Positions 51,294 to 60,937 of a stretch of DNA of 64,000 bases are shown here, piece after piece. The stretch lies in assembly GCF_022601685.1 (NCBI RefSeq), contig NZ_JAKUML010000001.1:62001-126000 (forward strand), given 5' to 3'. The notes under the pieces are model-generated. The model saw only the letters and a program-made list of their open reading frames with translations. It ran no database searches and was not told the DNA's origin. This DNA is from Acinetobacter sedimenti. Its GTDB lineage: Bacteria > Pseudomonadota > Gammaproteobacteria > Pseudomonadales > Moraxellaceae. How positions within the stretch are numbered: the stretch's first letter is position 1; every line of letters starts with the position of its first letter. Both the position numbers and the translations under genes were made by a program.

Positions 51294-52363
51294 TGTTGTC
51301 ACGTCGTATTCTCGCTCGTCATGTCATTAAAGCAACTGGTGTTGCCATGTTGGGTGCAACCGCAATTTTATTATTATTACAAATGTTATTCGGCTATCTC
51401 GCTGAGCTTGGTGAGCTGAACGAGCATTATAACGCATGGCAAGCTTTTCTCTATATTCTGTGGGATGCGCCGAGCAAACTCCTTGAGCTATTGCCGATCG
51501 GTGCGTTGATTGGTTCGGTTGTCGGCTTGGGGACACTTGCTTCAAACAGCGAGTTGGTGGTGATGCGTGCTTCGGGGGTGAGCCTGTGGCGCATCGTCGG
51601 TTGGGTGATTCGTCCTGCACTATTATTAATCGTCGTGTCTTTTGCGCTCAGTGAATGGGTTATTCCCTATAGCAATGAGCAAGCCAAAGCCGCACAAAAA
51701 GAGAATTATCGTGCGTCGCTTGGTGAGGTGCATGGTTATTGGACACGAGAAGGACAACGCTTTGTGCATATTGATTATGCCAATGCAGGCGGACATTTGC
51801 GCAATGTTCAAGTGATTGACTTTGATGATAATTATCGCATTGTTTCGACCATTAATGCCGAAGAAGGACAGTTTCAACAAAATCAAAATTGGACACTTTC
51901 AGGGATTCAACAAGTCGATATTTTCCCTCAAGGTCATGCACAGCAAACGACACGAACCGAGGAAAGTTTGCCTTTGGCTCTACAGCCGAAATATGTGCAT
52001 ATGGTGACAGTGAATCCTGAAGATCTTGCGCCAAGTCAATTGATCAGCTTTATGAGCTATATGGATGAATATAGCCAAGTGCCGAAGAAATATGAGCTCG
52101 CTTTTTGGAAAAAACTCGCCTCACCACTGGCTTTGATTGCATTGGTAGTGATTGCTTGTTCGTTTATCTTTGGACCACTCCGTCAACAGTCGATGGGCTT
52201 TCGCTTGGTGATCGCACTGTTTGTTGGCTTAGGATTTTATTATTTACAAGACTTCTTGGGCTACGCCAGCCTGATTTATAGTCCATCGGCGGCGTGGTTT
52301 GTGCTGTTGCCTATTTTTATGATTTTAGGTGCAGGTGCATTTTTGTTACATCGGGTGCGTTAA
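51293..52363 (+). CDS. lptG: LptG, LPS export permease
   Basis: Second permease of the LPS exporter. 356 aa with N-terminal helices (SRRILARHVIKATGVAMLGA), coupling segment ASNSELVVMRASGVSLWRI, periplasmic jellyroll domain, and C-terminal helices. ATG overlaps the lptF stop (TAATG), so the pair is translationally coupled. Confidence 0.95.
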   Translation: MLSRRILARHVIKATGVAMLGATAILLLLQMLFGYLAELGELNEHYNAWQAFLYILWDAPSKLLELLPIGALIGSVVGLGTLASNSELVVMRASGVSLWRIVGWVIRPALLLIVVSFALSEWVIPYSNEQAKAAQKENYRASLGEVHGYWTREGQRFVHIDYANAGGHLRNVQVIDFDDNYRIVSTINAEEGQFQQNQNWTLSGIQQVDIFPQGHAQQTTRTEESLPLALQPKYVHMVTVNPEDLAPSQLISFMSYMDEYSQVPKKYELAFWKKLASPLALIALVVIACSFIFGPLRQQSMGFRLVIALFVGLGFYYLQDFLGYASLIYSPSAAWFVLLPIFMILGAGAFLLHRVR

Positions 52364-52520
52364 AGTCAGGTCCGTGCTTGCATTTGGTAAGTTGGCTCTT
52401 GCATCAACAGCCCAAGCAGTCGTCAAAGGAACAGTATTTGGTGGATGAATTTGTTGTAGAAATTGCGTAAAATTACGTCGATAAATGACGATGTAAAGAT
52501 TAAACAGGTGAGATGAAGTC

Positions 52521-54065
52521 ATGACGGATGTAACAACACATAAAGTTCCCCACGTTTTGGTGATTATGGATGGCATTGGTCATCGGGAAGCGGTCGAAGA
52601 TAATGCATTTTTGGCGGCAAAGACACCAAATCTAACGGCAATGAAGCAAAATCATCCACATAGTTTAATCTCAGGCTCTGGTGAAGACGTTGGCTTACCT
52701 GATGGTCAGATGGGTAACTCTGAAGTCGGACATATGAATCTTGGTGCAGGACGTGTGCTCTATCAAGACTTTACTCGGATTACCAAAGACATTCGCACAG
52801 GTGATTTTTTTCAGCATGAAGTCTTAGTCGATGCTGTGGAAAAAGCCAAAGCGACAGGTGGTGCTGTACATATCATGGGATTGCTTTCACAAGGTGGCGT
52901 GCACTCGCATGAAGATCAAATCGAAGCCATGTGTGAATTGGCATTGAAACGTGGTGCAACCGTTTATCTGCATGCTTTTCTTGATGGTCGTGATACACCG
53001 CCAAGAAGTGCTGAGCCAAGTTTAAAGCGTTTCGATGCTTTATTTGCGCAGTATCCAAATCAAGGGCGTATTGCCACGATGATTGGTCGCTACTTTGCCA
53101 TGGATCGTGATAATCGTTGGGATCGTGTTGAGCAGGCTTATCGTCTATTGGCCGAAGGCGAAGCATTACGTGTCGTAGACAGTGCGGTGGATGGTTTAAA
53201 TCAAGCCTATGCTGCAGATGAAAGTGATGAGTTTGTCAAAGCAACTCGTATAGGTGAACTGGCAACCATCAAAGATGGCGATAGTATTGTCTTTATGAAC
53301 TTCCGTGCCGATCGTGCCCGTGAACTGACCCGTGCTTTTGTAGAAAAAGAATTTGCAGGCTTTGAACGCAAAACCCTGCCGAACTTAGCTAAATTCGTGA
53401 TGCTTACACGTTATCAAGCGACCATTGACGCACCTGTTGCGTATATGCCTGAAGAATTGAAAAATTCAATCGGTGAATATTTATCTGATTTAGGTAAAAC
53501 CCAACTGCGTATCGCTGAAACTGAAAAATATGCGCATGTGACTTTCTTCTTTAGTGGCGGTCGAGAAGACGAATATGAAGGTGAAACACGTATTCTCGTG
53601 CCATCGCCGAATGTCGCTACTTATGATCTACAGCCTGAAATGAGTGCTTATGAAGTCACGGATAAACTCGTTGATGCGATTAATTCAGGTGCATATGATC
53701 TGTTAATCGTGAATTATGCCAATGGCGACATGGTTGGTCATACGGGTGTATTTGATGCGGCGGTCAAAGCGGTTGAAGCTGTCGATAGCAGTCTAGGTCG
53801 TGTCTATGACGCTGTGATGGCGAACAAAGGGCATATGATCATCACTGCCGATCATGGTAATGTCGAGCAAATGCAAGACTACGACAGTGGTCAGGTGCAT
53901 ACGCAACATACAACAGAGCACGTGCCATTTATCTATGTCGGACCGACTTCGGCAACGATTGCTGAAAAAGGTATTTTGGCAGATGTGGCACCGACCTTAC
54001 TGAGCCTGATGAATATTCCTGTGCCAACAGAAATGCAGGGGCGTAATCTCATTACTTTGGCTTAA
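52521..54065 (+). CDS. gpmI: GpmI, cofactor-independent phosphoglycerate mutase
   Basis: Interconverts 3- and 2-phosphoglycerate with manganese. 514 aa, alkaline phosphatase fold: [10 protein letters not shown] (metal Asp), nucleophile S67 in [24 protein letters not shown] in the transferase domain, [10 protein letters not shown] and [11 protein letters not shown] near the C-terminus. Normal length. Confidence 0.97.
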   Translation: MTDVTTHKVPHVLVIMDGIGHREAVEDNAFLAAKTPNLTAMKQNHPHSLISGSGEDVGLPDGQMGNSEVGHMNLGAGRVLYQDFTRITKDIRTGDFFQHEVLVDAVEKAKATGGAVHIMGLLSQGGVHSHEDQIEAMCELALKRGATVYLHAFLDGRDTPPRSAEPSLKRFDALFAQYPNQGRIATMIGRYFAMDRDNRWDRVEQAYRLLAEGEALRVVDSAVDGLNQAYAADESDEFVKATRIGELATIKDGDSIVFMNFRADRARELTRAFVEKEFAGFERKTLPNLAKFVMLTRYQATIDAPVAYMPEELKNSIGEYLSDLGKTQLRIAETEKYAHVTFFFSGGREDEYEGETRILVPSPNVATYDLQPEMSAYEVTDKLVDAINSGAYDLLIVNYANGDMVGHTGVFDAAVKAVEAVDSSLGRVYDAVMANKGHMIITADHGNVEQMQDYDSGQVHTQHTTEHVPFIYVGPTSATIAEKGILADVAPTLLSLMNIPVPTEMQGRNLITLA

Positions 54066-54159
54066 ATCGCTGATTTAAGGTGTCGTATCAAAGAAGTTCG
54101 CTTTAGCTACTCATTGTGATGAATTGTTAAAGCGACTTACGTGCAGAATAATAATATTG

Positions 54160-54197
54160 AGTCGATTACATATTTCAGTTGATGTGATCGACTTTTA
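54160..54197 (+). terminator. Probable terminator after gpmI
   Basis: AGTCGATTACAT (54160-54171) and ATGTGATCGACT (54182-54193) pair with one G-T wobble and end in a short T run. It lies about 95 bases after gpmI. A second weaker inverted repeat, AAGTTCGCTTTA with TAAAGCGACTT, precedes it. Confidence 0.5.
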
Positions 54198-54251
54198 CAG
54201 ACACTATCAAGGATTGAATTGCGAGAAATCGCCACTGCATAGGACGTGAAT

Positions 54252-55550
54252 ATGCCCAACACATCACCACTAATCTTAGTTTTGCTGATGACAGTCTGTG
54301 GTGTGTTGCCAAGCTCTGCATTGTGGGCGCAAAGTGATACAACGCAGAATAATCCTCAGCCTGATAAAGGACTGAATACAAATTTTAATGATGAGGATTT
54401 TCGTACTGCGCCGAGTGATGTGAGTCAAAGCATAGATGATCAGCTCAGCCTTGACGAAGAAGAACTCTCAAATCAACCTGATGATGCGAATATCGAAGAT
54501 ATTCCGATTGATCAAATTCGCCAGTTTGTAGAAACTTTCCAATTGGTAAAAAAGAACTACGTGGATAATGTATCGAATGATCAACTGTTCGAGCAGGCGA
54601 GTCATGGTCTATTAGAAGGACTTGATCCCTATTCACGATATCTGAGCAATGAGCAATACCAACAACTGATGCAATTTACCGAAGGGCAGATTGCAAAAAT
54701 TCCATTTCAGTTAGTTTACGTTCCTGAAAAACATCAATGGCAAATCGGTGGTATTGCCAATGGTTCTGATGCCTACGAGCTCGGCTTACGTAACAGCGAA
54801 GTGGTGGAAAGAATTAATAATAATGCCGTGCAATATTTGGATCAACGTACTGTTGATAGTTTGCTTACAGGGTCGCTCGGTAGTATTGTTAAGTTGAAAA
54901 TCAAACGTGGTAATCGTTCGGTGGTTGCCGATGTCGTCCGAGATCAACAGCTAAACTATGATGTTGAACCGTATTTGACCGATGAGCGTATCTTGGTGTT
55001 AAAAATTAAAGCATTTCAGCAAGACACCGTGCAACAAATCCAACATTTCTTAAATATTTATCAGCAACGTACCGCAATTCGTGGTGTGATGATTGATCTT
55101 CGAGATAATCCAGGCGGCTTGCTTTCTTCGGCAGTTGAGCTTGCAGATTTGTTCTTGGAAAAAGGTTTAATTGTCAGTACCAAAGGGCGTATTGAGGCGA
55201 ATCAACAATTCCAAGCCCTAGCCAGTCAAAATCCAGTGACTTATCCTGTAGCAATTTTACAAAATCGCTTTTCAGCTTCAGCTGCAGAAGTCTTCTCAGC
55301 AGCATTGAAAGAAAACCAAAGAGCGACTGTATTTGGTGAAACCAGTTATGGCAAAGGTGCTGTGCAAAAGCTTTTCCCATCACAACAAGGTGCGGTGCAA
55401 CTGACCGTATCACATTATTTCACACCAAATGGCCAGATGATCGAAGGCAAGGGTGTTGAAGTCGATCGCAAACTCAACATGAGCGATCTACAGACAGATC
55501 GTCAGATTCAAGATGAAGCGAGTAGTCAGTTTGGTCGCATGATTCCTTAA
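54252..55550 (+). CDS. ctpA: CtpA-type C-terminal processing protease (S41)
   Basis: Periplasmic serine protease of 432 aa. Signal peptide MPNTSPLILVLLMTVCGV (cleaved near ALWAQ), acidic linker (about 30-85), PDZ domain (KIPFQLVYV...GGIANGSDAYELGLRNSEVV), S41 domain with catalytic S343 in FSASAAEVFS and K368 in GETSYGKGAVQ, the usual 25-residue spacing. Trims C-termini of envelope proteins, often peptidoglycan enzymes; substrates here unknown. AGGA seven bases before ATG 54252. Confidence 0.9.
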   Translation: MPNTSPLILVLLMTVCGVLPSSALWAQSDTTQNNPQPDKGLNTNFNDEDFRTAPSDVSQSIDDQLSLDEEELSNQPDDANIEDIPIDQIRQFVETFQLVKKNYVDNVSNDQLFEQASHGLLEGLDPYSRYLSNEQYQQLMQFTEGQIAKIPFQLVYVPEKHQWQIGGIANGSDAYELGLRNSEVVERINNNAVQYLDQRTVDSLLTGSLGSIVKLKIKRGNRSVVADVVRDQQLNYDVEPYLTDERILVLKIKAFQQDTVQQIQHFLNIYQQRTAIRGVMIDLRDNPGGLLSSAVELADLFLEKGLIVSTKGRIEANQQFQALASQNPVTYPVAILQNRFSASAAEVFSAALKENQRATVFGETSYGKGAVQKLFPSQQGAVQLTVSHYFTPNGQMIEGKGVEVDRKLNMSDLQTDRQIQDEASSQFGRMIP

Positions 55551-55593
55551 AGGTCGAATTTTATATCAACTGCAACGCTTCGTGTTCTAAATC

Positions 55594-55625
55594 AAAAAGC
55601 CTTTTCATCTTAGAAAAGGCTTTTT
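55594..55625. terminator. Bidirectional terminator between ctpA and pilR
   Basis: AAAAAGCCTTTTC (55594-55606) and GAAAAGGCTTTTT (55613-55625), loop ATCTTA. Serves the convergent ctpA and pilR. Confidence 0.9.
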
Positions 55626-55654
55626 ATTGGAGTACAAATTAAAAAAGAAGTTGG

Positions 55655-57094
55655 TTATTCCTCATCATCGCTATCGAGTTCAAACTTTTTCAAACGATAA
55701 CGCAAAGATCGGAAAGTCATACCAAGCTTTTTCGCTGCAAGTGTGCGATTCCAATGTGTTGCATCAAGCGCTTGAATAAGCAGACGTTTTTCAATCTCTG
55801 CCAAGTATTCTTCTAAGCCTTCTTGTGGAAGTCCTGATTTTCCAAGTTTTGGTAATTCAGGTTGATTTGATGCTTGCACTGACCCTGTAGGATGTGAGCT
55901 GATCGGCGACTCAGTGAGATCAGCGCTGTTACTACTGACATGCTGTCTTAAGCCTTGAATATGCTCACTGCGAATAATTTCACCATCGCATAAAGTAACG
56001 GCTCGTTCCATCACGTTGCGTAACTCACGCACATTTCCTTCATAGTAGCCTGTAAGTAAATGCGCTTTTGATGTATTCGACAATTGCATTGGTTCCAGTT
56101 GCCAATCCTGACAAATCTGCTTTAAGAAGTGCTCAGCGAGTACAATGATGTCGTTGCCACGTTCACGAAGTGGCGGAATATTCACTTCAATAACATGAAT
56201 ACGGAAAAATAAATCTTGGCGGAATACGCCTGTTTGCACCATCTCTGCAAGATTTTTATGCGTTGCACTCAGGATGCGAATATCGACGCTGATTTCTTGA
56301 TCGCTACCGACAGGGCGGATTTTTTTCTCTTGAATTGCTCGAAGCAGTTTCACTTGCATCGCCAGTGGCAAATCGGCAATTTCATCTAAAAACAGTGTGC
56401 CGTTATGTGCCGCTTGAAACAGTCCAACTTTGTCTTGATGTGCACCTGTGAAGCTACCTTTTTTATGCCCAAAAAACTCGCTTTCCATCAACTCTTGTGG
56501 AATCGCACCGCAGTTCACAGGGACGAAAGGTCCTTCGTTACGATTGCTAAGCTGATGAATCAGTCGTGCGACGACTTCTTTACCTGTACCTGATTCCCCC
56601 GAAATATAGACTGGGGCTTGTGAGCGAGAAAGCTTACGAAGCGTACGCTTTAGATGTTGCATGACTTCAGATTGCCCTAATAGCAATTGGTCTTCGATCT
56701 GTAAATCAAGCGTGGAAATTGGGTTGATACTACTATCTAAGGCGTGTGAGAGTAATGCTTTGAGCTGAGTTTGTTGGATGGGTTTGCTGACAAAATCAAA
56801 TGCACCTGCTTTGAGTGCGGCAATCGCAATATCGATACTGCCATAGGCACTGATCACCGCCACAGGTAAACCTGCATAATGCTGTTGGATATGTTCGACA
56901 ATCTGTAAACCGTTACCATCAGGTAGATTGAGATCGGTTAAGCATATATTAAAAGTACGCTCGGCAAGGGCTTGCTTGGCTTGTTGGACATTTTCCACAC
57001 AAACACTTTCAACGTCTAAGCGTTTTAGTGTCATTTGCATCAATGTGCGGATATCTTCTTCATCGTCTACGACTAAGGCAATCGCTTGCGCCAT
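55655..57094 (-). CDS. pilR: PilR, sigma-54-dependent response regulator
   Basis: Activates type IV pilin transcription. 479 aa: receiver with phosphoacceptor D54, AAA+ domain with GESGTGKE (166-173) and the sigma-54 contact loop GSFTGA (213-218, Ser in place of the usual Ala of GAFTGA, also seen in other PilR proteins), and a C-terminal Fis-type helix-turn-helix (WNRTLAAKKLGMTFRSLRYRL). pilS lies 31 bases upstream in the same operon. Confidence 0.93.
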   Translation of the reverse strand: MAQAIALVVDDEEDIRTLMQMTLKRLDVESVCVENVQQAKQALAERTFNICLTDLNLPDGNGLQIVEHIQQHYAGLPVAVISAYGSIDIAIAALKAGAFDFVSKPIQQTQLKALLSHALDSSINPISTLDLQIEDQLLLGQSEVMQHLKRTLRKLSRSQAPVYISGESGTGKEVVARLIHQLSNRNEGPFVPVNCGAIPQELMESEFFGHKKGSFTGAHQDKVGLFQAAHNGTLFLDEIADLPLAMQVKLLRAIQEKKIRPVGSDQEISVDIRILSATHKNLAEMVQTGVFRQDLFFRIHVIEVNIPPLRERGNDIIVLAEHFLKQICQDWQLEPMQLSNTSKAHLLTGYYEGNVRELRNVMERAVTLCDGEIIRSEHIQGLRQHVSSNSADLTESPISSHPTGSVQASNQPELPKLGKSGLPQEGLEEYLAEIEKRLLIQALDATHWNRTLAAKKLGMTFRSLRYRLKKFELDSDDEE

Positions 57095-57125
57095 CGTGGT
57101 TAACCCCTAATATTTCATTAAATTT

Positions 57126-58706
57126 TTAATCTTCCATCAGTGGACATTCTATACGAAAACACGCACCTTGTGTCTGTGGAATATATTTCAAATGTGCGTG
57201 ATTCGCCTCACAAAATGTTTTGGATAGATACAGTCCCAAGCCTGTACCATTGACCGCTGTACTATGAAATGGCTCAAATAAATTTTGCAGTTGCGCACTG
57301 CTGACGCCAGTGCCTTGATCAATCACGTCGATCATGGTGTAGTCACCAAGTCGATGTGCTTTGATGTCAATACGACTGTTTGGAATATGTTGATGTCCGT
57401 GACGGATCGCATTTCGAATCAAATTGATTAAGACTAAACGCAGCTGATGCGGGTCAAAATGAATTTCTGTTTTCGCTTCGATGGTTAAGCGCAAATGTTT
57501 TTGTACATCCATCAAGTCTTCACGGATAAAGCTACGTAGCCAAGGATATAGGTCGATGTCTTCGGACACGGTTTGATTTTGCCGTGACATATTTAAGGTA
57601 TCTTCAATGATGCGATTGATGCGTTTGCATTGCTTATCAATCATCTCTGTCAACGATTTTAAATCGTCGTCAATATCATCCTCAAGTAACTCATTGGCTT
57701 GGCTAATCGCAGATAGCGGATTACGAATCTCATGGGCAATACTCGCAGAGAGTTGACCCAGTGATGCAAGTTTTAGACGTTGTACTTGTTGATTGATCTT
57801 ATCCATACTTTCGATGGTAAATAAGGTCAGTTGCTGTGTCTGATTGCGTGTAATGATCGGACGATAGTGAATATTTAGCTCAACACCGATATCGGCGGTA
57901 TAAATGAATGTGCCTTTGTAGTTTTGTGCTTTGTGGCGAAGTATCTCTTGCAATAGCTTTTCATCAATATGATGCAAGTCTTTGCTTCGGAGCAACATAT
58001 CATTCGGTAGCTGTAACAAGTTTTCCGCAGAACGATTAATGGAAATAATCATACCTTGCTGATCAAGTACCATAAACCCTGTTTCAAGTTGCTCAATAAT
58101 GTTTTGATTAATCTGTTGTAACTGAAAAATCGCAGAACGCTGGGTCGTTGCAACGGATTCAATAAACTTTAATCGACGAATGCCAATGCGGGCAATCGCA
58201 TAAGTACTTAAGAAAACAAGGGTAATTAGGCTCGATGTACCAAAAAAGGCGACGTTACCATCGCCAAAAATACTATAGAAAAACTGCTGATAAACGACCG
58301 CAATCACACTCAGCAAGGTAATGATCAATGCCTTTCGTGCGGAAAGTAACATTACCGCTGCGAGTACCAACATCATAAACAGCAAGACGATGGCAATGTT
58401 TGGTCCAGTACTGAGATACAAAATCGCACTCAAGTGCAAATAATCAATGATCAAATACACAAAAAGCTGTTGGGATAAATATTTTTGTTTATAGCGAAAT
58501 GTCAGGAAGTTCATCCCGCAAATCAGCACATAAGCTATGCTTAGTACCAGATAGGCTTTGGGATGTCGAGCACCAATGATCAAATCATTCATACTCACCA
58601 ATAGAATGGCAAGTAAGCCCAGCGCAAGAAATAAACGATATCCCGTGTAAGATGCACCCAAGCGTTTTAGCGTTTCTAACTTATTGAGTTCTTGTAGTTT
58701 ACTCAT
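57126..58706 (-). CDS. pilS: PilS, membrane sensor histidine kinase
   Basis: Partner of PilR; in Pseudomonas it senses the pilin pool in the inner membrane. 526 aa: six membrane helices in the first 175 residues, a PAS domain (about 195-300), phosphoacceptor H325 in SIAHEIRNPLSA and an ATPase domain with NLIRNAIRHG and GTGLGLYLSKT. Starts at ATG 58706, just after the gacA stop, so gacA-pilS-pilR may be one transcript. Confidence 0.93.
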   Translation of the reverse strand: MSKLQELNKLETLKRLGASYTGYRLFLALGLLAILLVSMNDLIIGARHPKAYLVLSIAYVLICGMNFLTFRYKQKYLSQQLFVYLIIDYLHLSAILYLSTGPNIAIVLLFMMLVLAAVMLLSARKALIITLLSVIAVVYQQFFYSIFGDGNVAFFGTSSLITLVFLSTYAIARIGIRRLKFIESVATTQRSAIFQLQQINQNIIEQLETGFMVLDQQGMIISINRSAENLLQLPNDMLLRSKDLHHIDEKLLQEILRHKAQNYKGTFIYTADIGVELNIHYRPIITRNQTQQLTLFTIESMDKINQQVQRLKLASLGQLSASIAHEIRNPLSAISQANELLEDDIDDDLKSLTEMIDKQCKRINRIIEDTLNMSRQNQTVSEDIDLYPWLRSFIREDLMDVQKHLRLTIEAKTEIHFDPHQLRLVLINLIRNAIRHGHQHIPNSRIDIKAHRLGDYTMIDVIDQGTGVSSAQLQNLFEPFHSTAVNGTGLGLYLSKTFCEANHAHLKYIPQTQGACFRIECPLMED

Positions 58707-58727
58707 GTTGAGGAGATGTGGTTGTTT

Positions 58728-59363
58728 TTAGAGCTTTATTAAACCATAACGCATTGCCAAATGGGTAAGTTTTACATCACTATCCACGGTTAATTTTTCA
58801 AAAATACGATAGCGATAAGTATTGACCGTCTTTACACTGACGAAAAGTTTATCAGCGATCTCCTGCGCACTGACACAATTTACCACCATCATCGCAACTT
58901 GCATCTCACGTTCAGACAGACTATCGAATGGTGATTGTTGGTGATCGGAGAGATAAGAACTCGCCAACTGTTCAGCAATATCCGCACTAAAGTATTTGCC
59001 GCCTTGGGTGACTTTTTTGATGGCACGAACCATCTCGGTCATTGGAGCACCTTTGGTGATATAGCCTTTTGCACCTGCTTTGAGTAAAAGCGAAGGGTAA
59101 GGCTCTTCGGATAAACCACTCACAGCAAGGACATGCGTATTTGGTACAGATTGTAAAAGACGACGTGTCGTTTCTACACCACCGATCCCTGGCATGTTGA
59201 CATCAAGCAATACCACTTCCGGTTGTAACTGCCTTGAAAGGAGAATTGCTTCCTCGCCAGACTCAGCTTGTCCGACCACCTCGATCTCCGGATGATCCTC
59301 TAGCATGCGACAAATCCCAGTCCGAACGAGTTCATGATCATCAACAACCAGTACAGAGATCAC
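58728..59363 (-). CDS. gacA: GacA/UvrY-family response regulator
   Basis: 211 aa. Receiver with phosphoacceptor D54 (VVLLDVNMPGIGG) and a LuxR-type DNA-binding domain (LSEREMQVAMMVVNCVSAQ, KTVNTYRYRIFEKL). GacA responds to GacS and drives small regulatory RNAs in Pseudomonas. The start is GTG at 59363 (ISVLVVDDHELVRTG), preceded by GGGAGA at good spacing; the frame runs to 59483 without homology. Upstream of pilSR on the same strand. Confidence 0.92.
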   Translation of the reverse strand: MISVLVVDDHELVRTGICRMLEDHPEIEVVGQAESGEEAILLSRQLQPEVVLLDVNMPGIGGVETTRRLLQSVPNTHVLAVSGLSEEPYPSLLLKAGAKGYITKGAPMTEMVRAIKKVTQGGKYFSADIAEQLASSYLSDHQQSPFDSLSEREMQVAMMVVNCVSAQEIADKLFVSVKTVNTYRYRIFEKLTVDSDVKLTHLAMRYGLIKL

Positions 59364-59553
59364 ATTTTTCTCCCTAAATTTCAATTTTTTTGTTACATAA
59401 CGCAAAATTCGCTTGCAATTACATCGTAATTTTAGCGATCCTATAACAGAACCCAACGAATTTGCTAAATGAAGTTTGAACAATGATACATGATCAAGCG
59501 TCTGGCAAGTCTTTTTTAACGCAGGAAGCGTAGTTTTAATAAAGGTTGTGTCT

Positions 59554-60636
59554 ATGCGTAGAACTCACTCTAGAACCAGACAAGCTCTCAGTCGGCTGAG
59601 TTTGGCAATTGCCACTGTAGTTACTTGTCATTACAGTTTTGCTGAAATTGTCGTTCAGCAAAATACCTCAAACAATGCGAATATTGCATGGTCGGATGCG
59701 CAAGCGAGTCAATTCTTAAGCGATGAAGAACCAGCGGCACAGGTGTCGACACAAGTCACCACCCGCGCACAGCCTGCTCAAAAGTCTTCCACAATCGTGC
59801 TCAACAATAGCACGCTTGCCAATAAATATCCAACGACCACAAGCAATTACAACAAGACTTCATACAGCAGTTATAGTGCTTCACAGCCAAGCATCAATGC
59901 AAAAGCGGCATTGGTGATGGATGCGCAAACCGGTGAAGTGCTCTACGGTAAAAATACCAATACAGCACGTTCGATTGCTTCGATCACCAAGCTGATGACA
60001 GCGGTAGTGATCGCAGATGCACGTCTAGATATGTCAGAGCGTATTACGTTACAGCCGATCGACTTCGCAGGGGCTGCGGGTAAAAACTCAAGCTCGACGC
60101 TACGTGCAGGTGATACGCTGAATCGTGCAGAAGCTTTACTCTTTGCTCTAATGAAATCTGAAAACCCTGCTGCGGCTGCGCTTGGACGTACTTATCCAGG
60201 TGGTAAGAGTGCATTTGTTGCAGCGATGAATGCCAAAGCACGTGAGCTTGGTATGTATTCTTCGCAGTTTGCAGAAGCGACTGGTCTTGATCCTGCCAAC
60301 CGTGCGTCGGCTCGTGATTTGGGGATTTTGGTGAGTGCGGCATCACAATATGGTTTGATTCGTCAGTTCTCAACCACACCACATTATGACTTCAATCTTG
60401 GCTATCGTGTATTGAAATCAAACAATACAAATGCTTTGGTGCGCAATGGTACGTGGAATATTAATATTTCAAAAACTGGCTTTATCAACGAGGCGGGTCG
60501 TTGTGTAGTGATGCACACGACAGTGAATCAACGTCCTGCAATCGTGGTATTGCTCGGTGCATCGAGTAGCTCGGCACGGACGAATGATGCGAATAATTTG
60601 CTAACTTGGGTCAGTCATTTGCCAAAACGTATCTAA
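59554..60636 (+). CDS. pbpG: PbpG (PBP7/8), D-alanyl-D-alanine endopeptidase
   Basis: Periplasmic low-molecular-weight penicillin-binding protein that trims peptidoglycan cross-links. 360 aa: signal peptide ending near SFA at 28-30, a low-complexity Ser/Thr/Asn region (about 60-112), then the catalytic domain with S143ITK, S202EN and K307TG. The linker is longer than in E. coli PBP7. AAAGG precedes ATG 59554 at eight bases. Divergent from gacA. Confidence 0.93.
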   Translation: MRRTHSRTRQALSRLSLAIATVVTCHYSFAEIVVQQNTSNNANIAWSDAQASQFLSDEEPAAQVSTQVTTRAQPAQKSSTIVLNNSTLANKYPTTTSNYNKTSYSSYSASQPSINAKAALVMDAQTGEVLYGKNTNTARSIASITKLMTAVVIADARLDMSERITLQPIDFAGAAGKNSSSTLRAGDTLNRAEALLFALMKSENPAAAALGRTYPGGKSAFVAAMNAKARELGMYSSQFAEATGLDPANRASARDLGILVSAASQYGLIRQFSTTPHYDFNLGYRVLKSNNTNALVRNGTWNINISKTGFINEAGRCVVMHTTVNQRPAIVVLLGASSSSARTNDANNLLTWVSHLPKRI

Positions 60637-60660
60637 CGATTTTTTAAGTTCGTAAGTTTT

Positions 60661-60691
60661 AAAATCCCAAGTTTTGATGCTTGGGATTTTT
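60661..60691 (+). terminator. Terminator of pbpG
   Basis: AAAATCCCAAG (60661-60671) and CTTGGGATTTT (60680-60690), followed by T; near-symmetric. Confidence 0.88.
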
Positions 60692-60706
60692 CATTTAAAG
60701 TGTTAT

Positions 60707-60913
60707 TTAAGGTTTTAAAGTACCGATATCAGTTTGAATAATTGGAAAAATAATATTTTTAGGGAAATCAGGAAAGAATTCATTGCTTTCGTAGGTCACT
60801 GTTGCGAGAAATAATAAAAATATCAGAATATACAGTTGCTTCTTTCTTATACTTTTCCAATAAAAAAGCGCATCAATTGATACGCTTTTAGCAAGTTTTG
60901 GTATGAGCTTCAA
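60707..60913 (-). CDS. Possible small membrane protein
   Basis: A 68-codon ORF from a TTG at 60913 (MKLIPKLAKSVSIDALFYW), with a basic region and one hydrophobic helix (QLYILIFLLFLATVTYE). The start codon is weak and no ribosome site at proper spacing is seen. No family recognised; AT-rich. It fills the gap between pbpG and the flavoprotein gene. May be a real small gene, a remnant or chance. Confidence 0.35.
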   Translation of the reverse strand: MKLIPKLAKSVSIDALFYWKSIRKKQLYILIFLLFLATVTYESNEFFPDFPKNIIFPIIQTDIGTLKP

Positions 60914-60937
60914 TCTTTGTAGATCGAAGTATTTCGA

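Noticed and set aside
52364..52520. Small gene between lptG and gpmI
   Set aside because: 157 bases with no ORF having a ribosome site; the antisense ORF crossing it overlaps gpmI and lptG.
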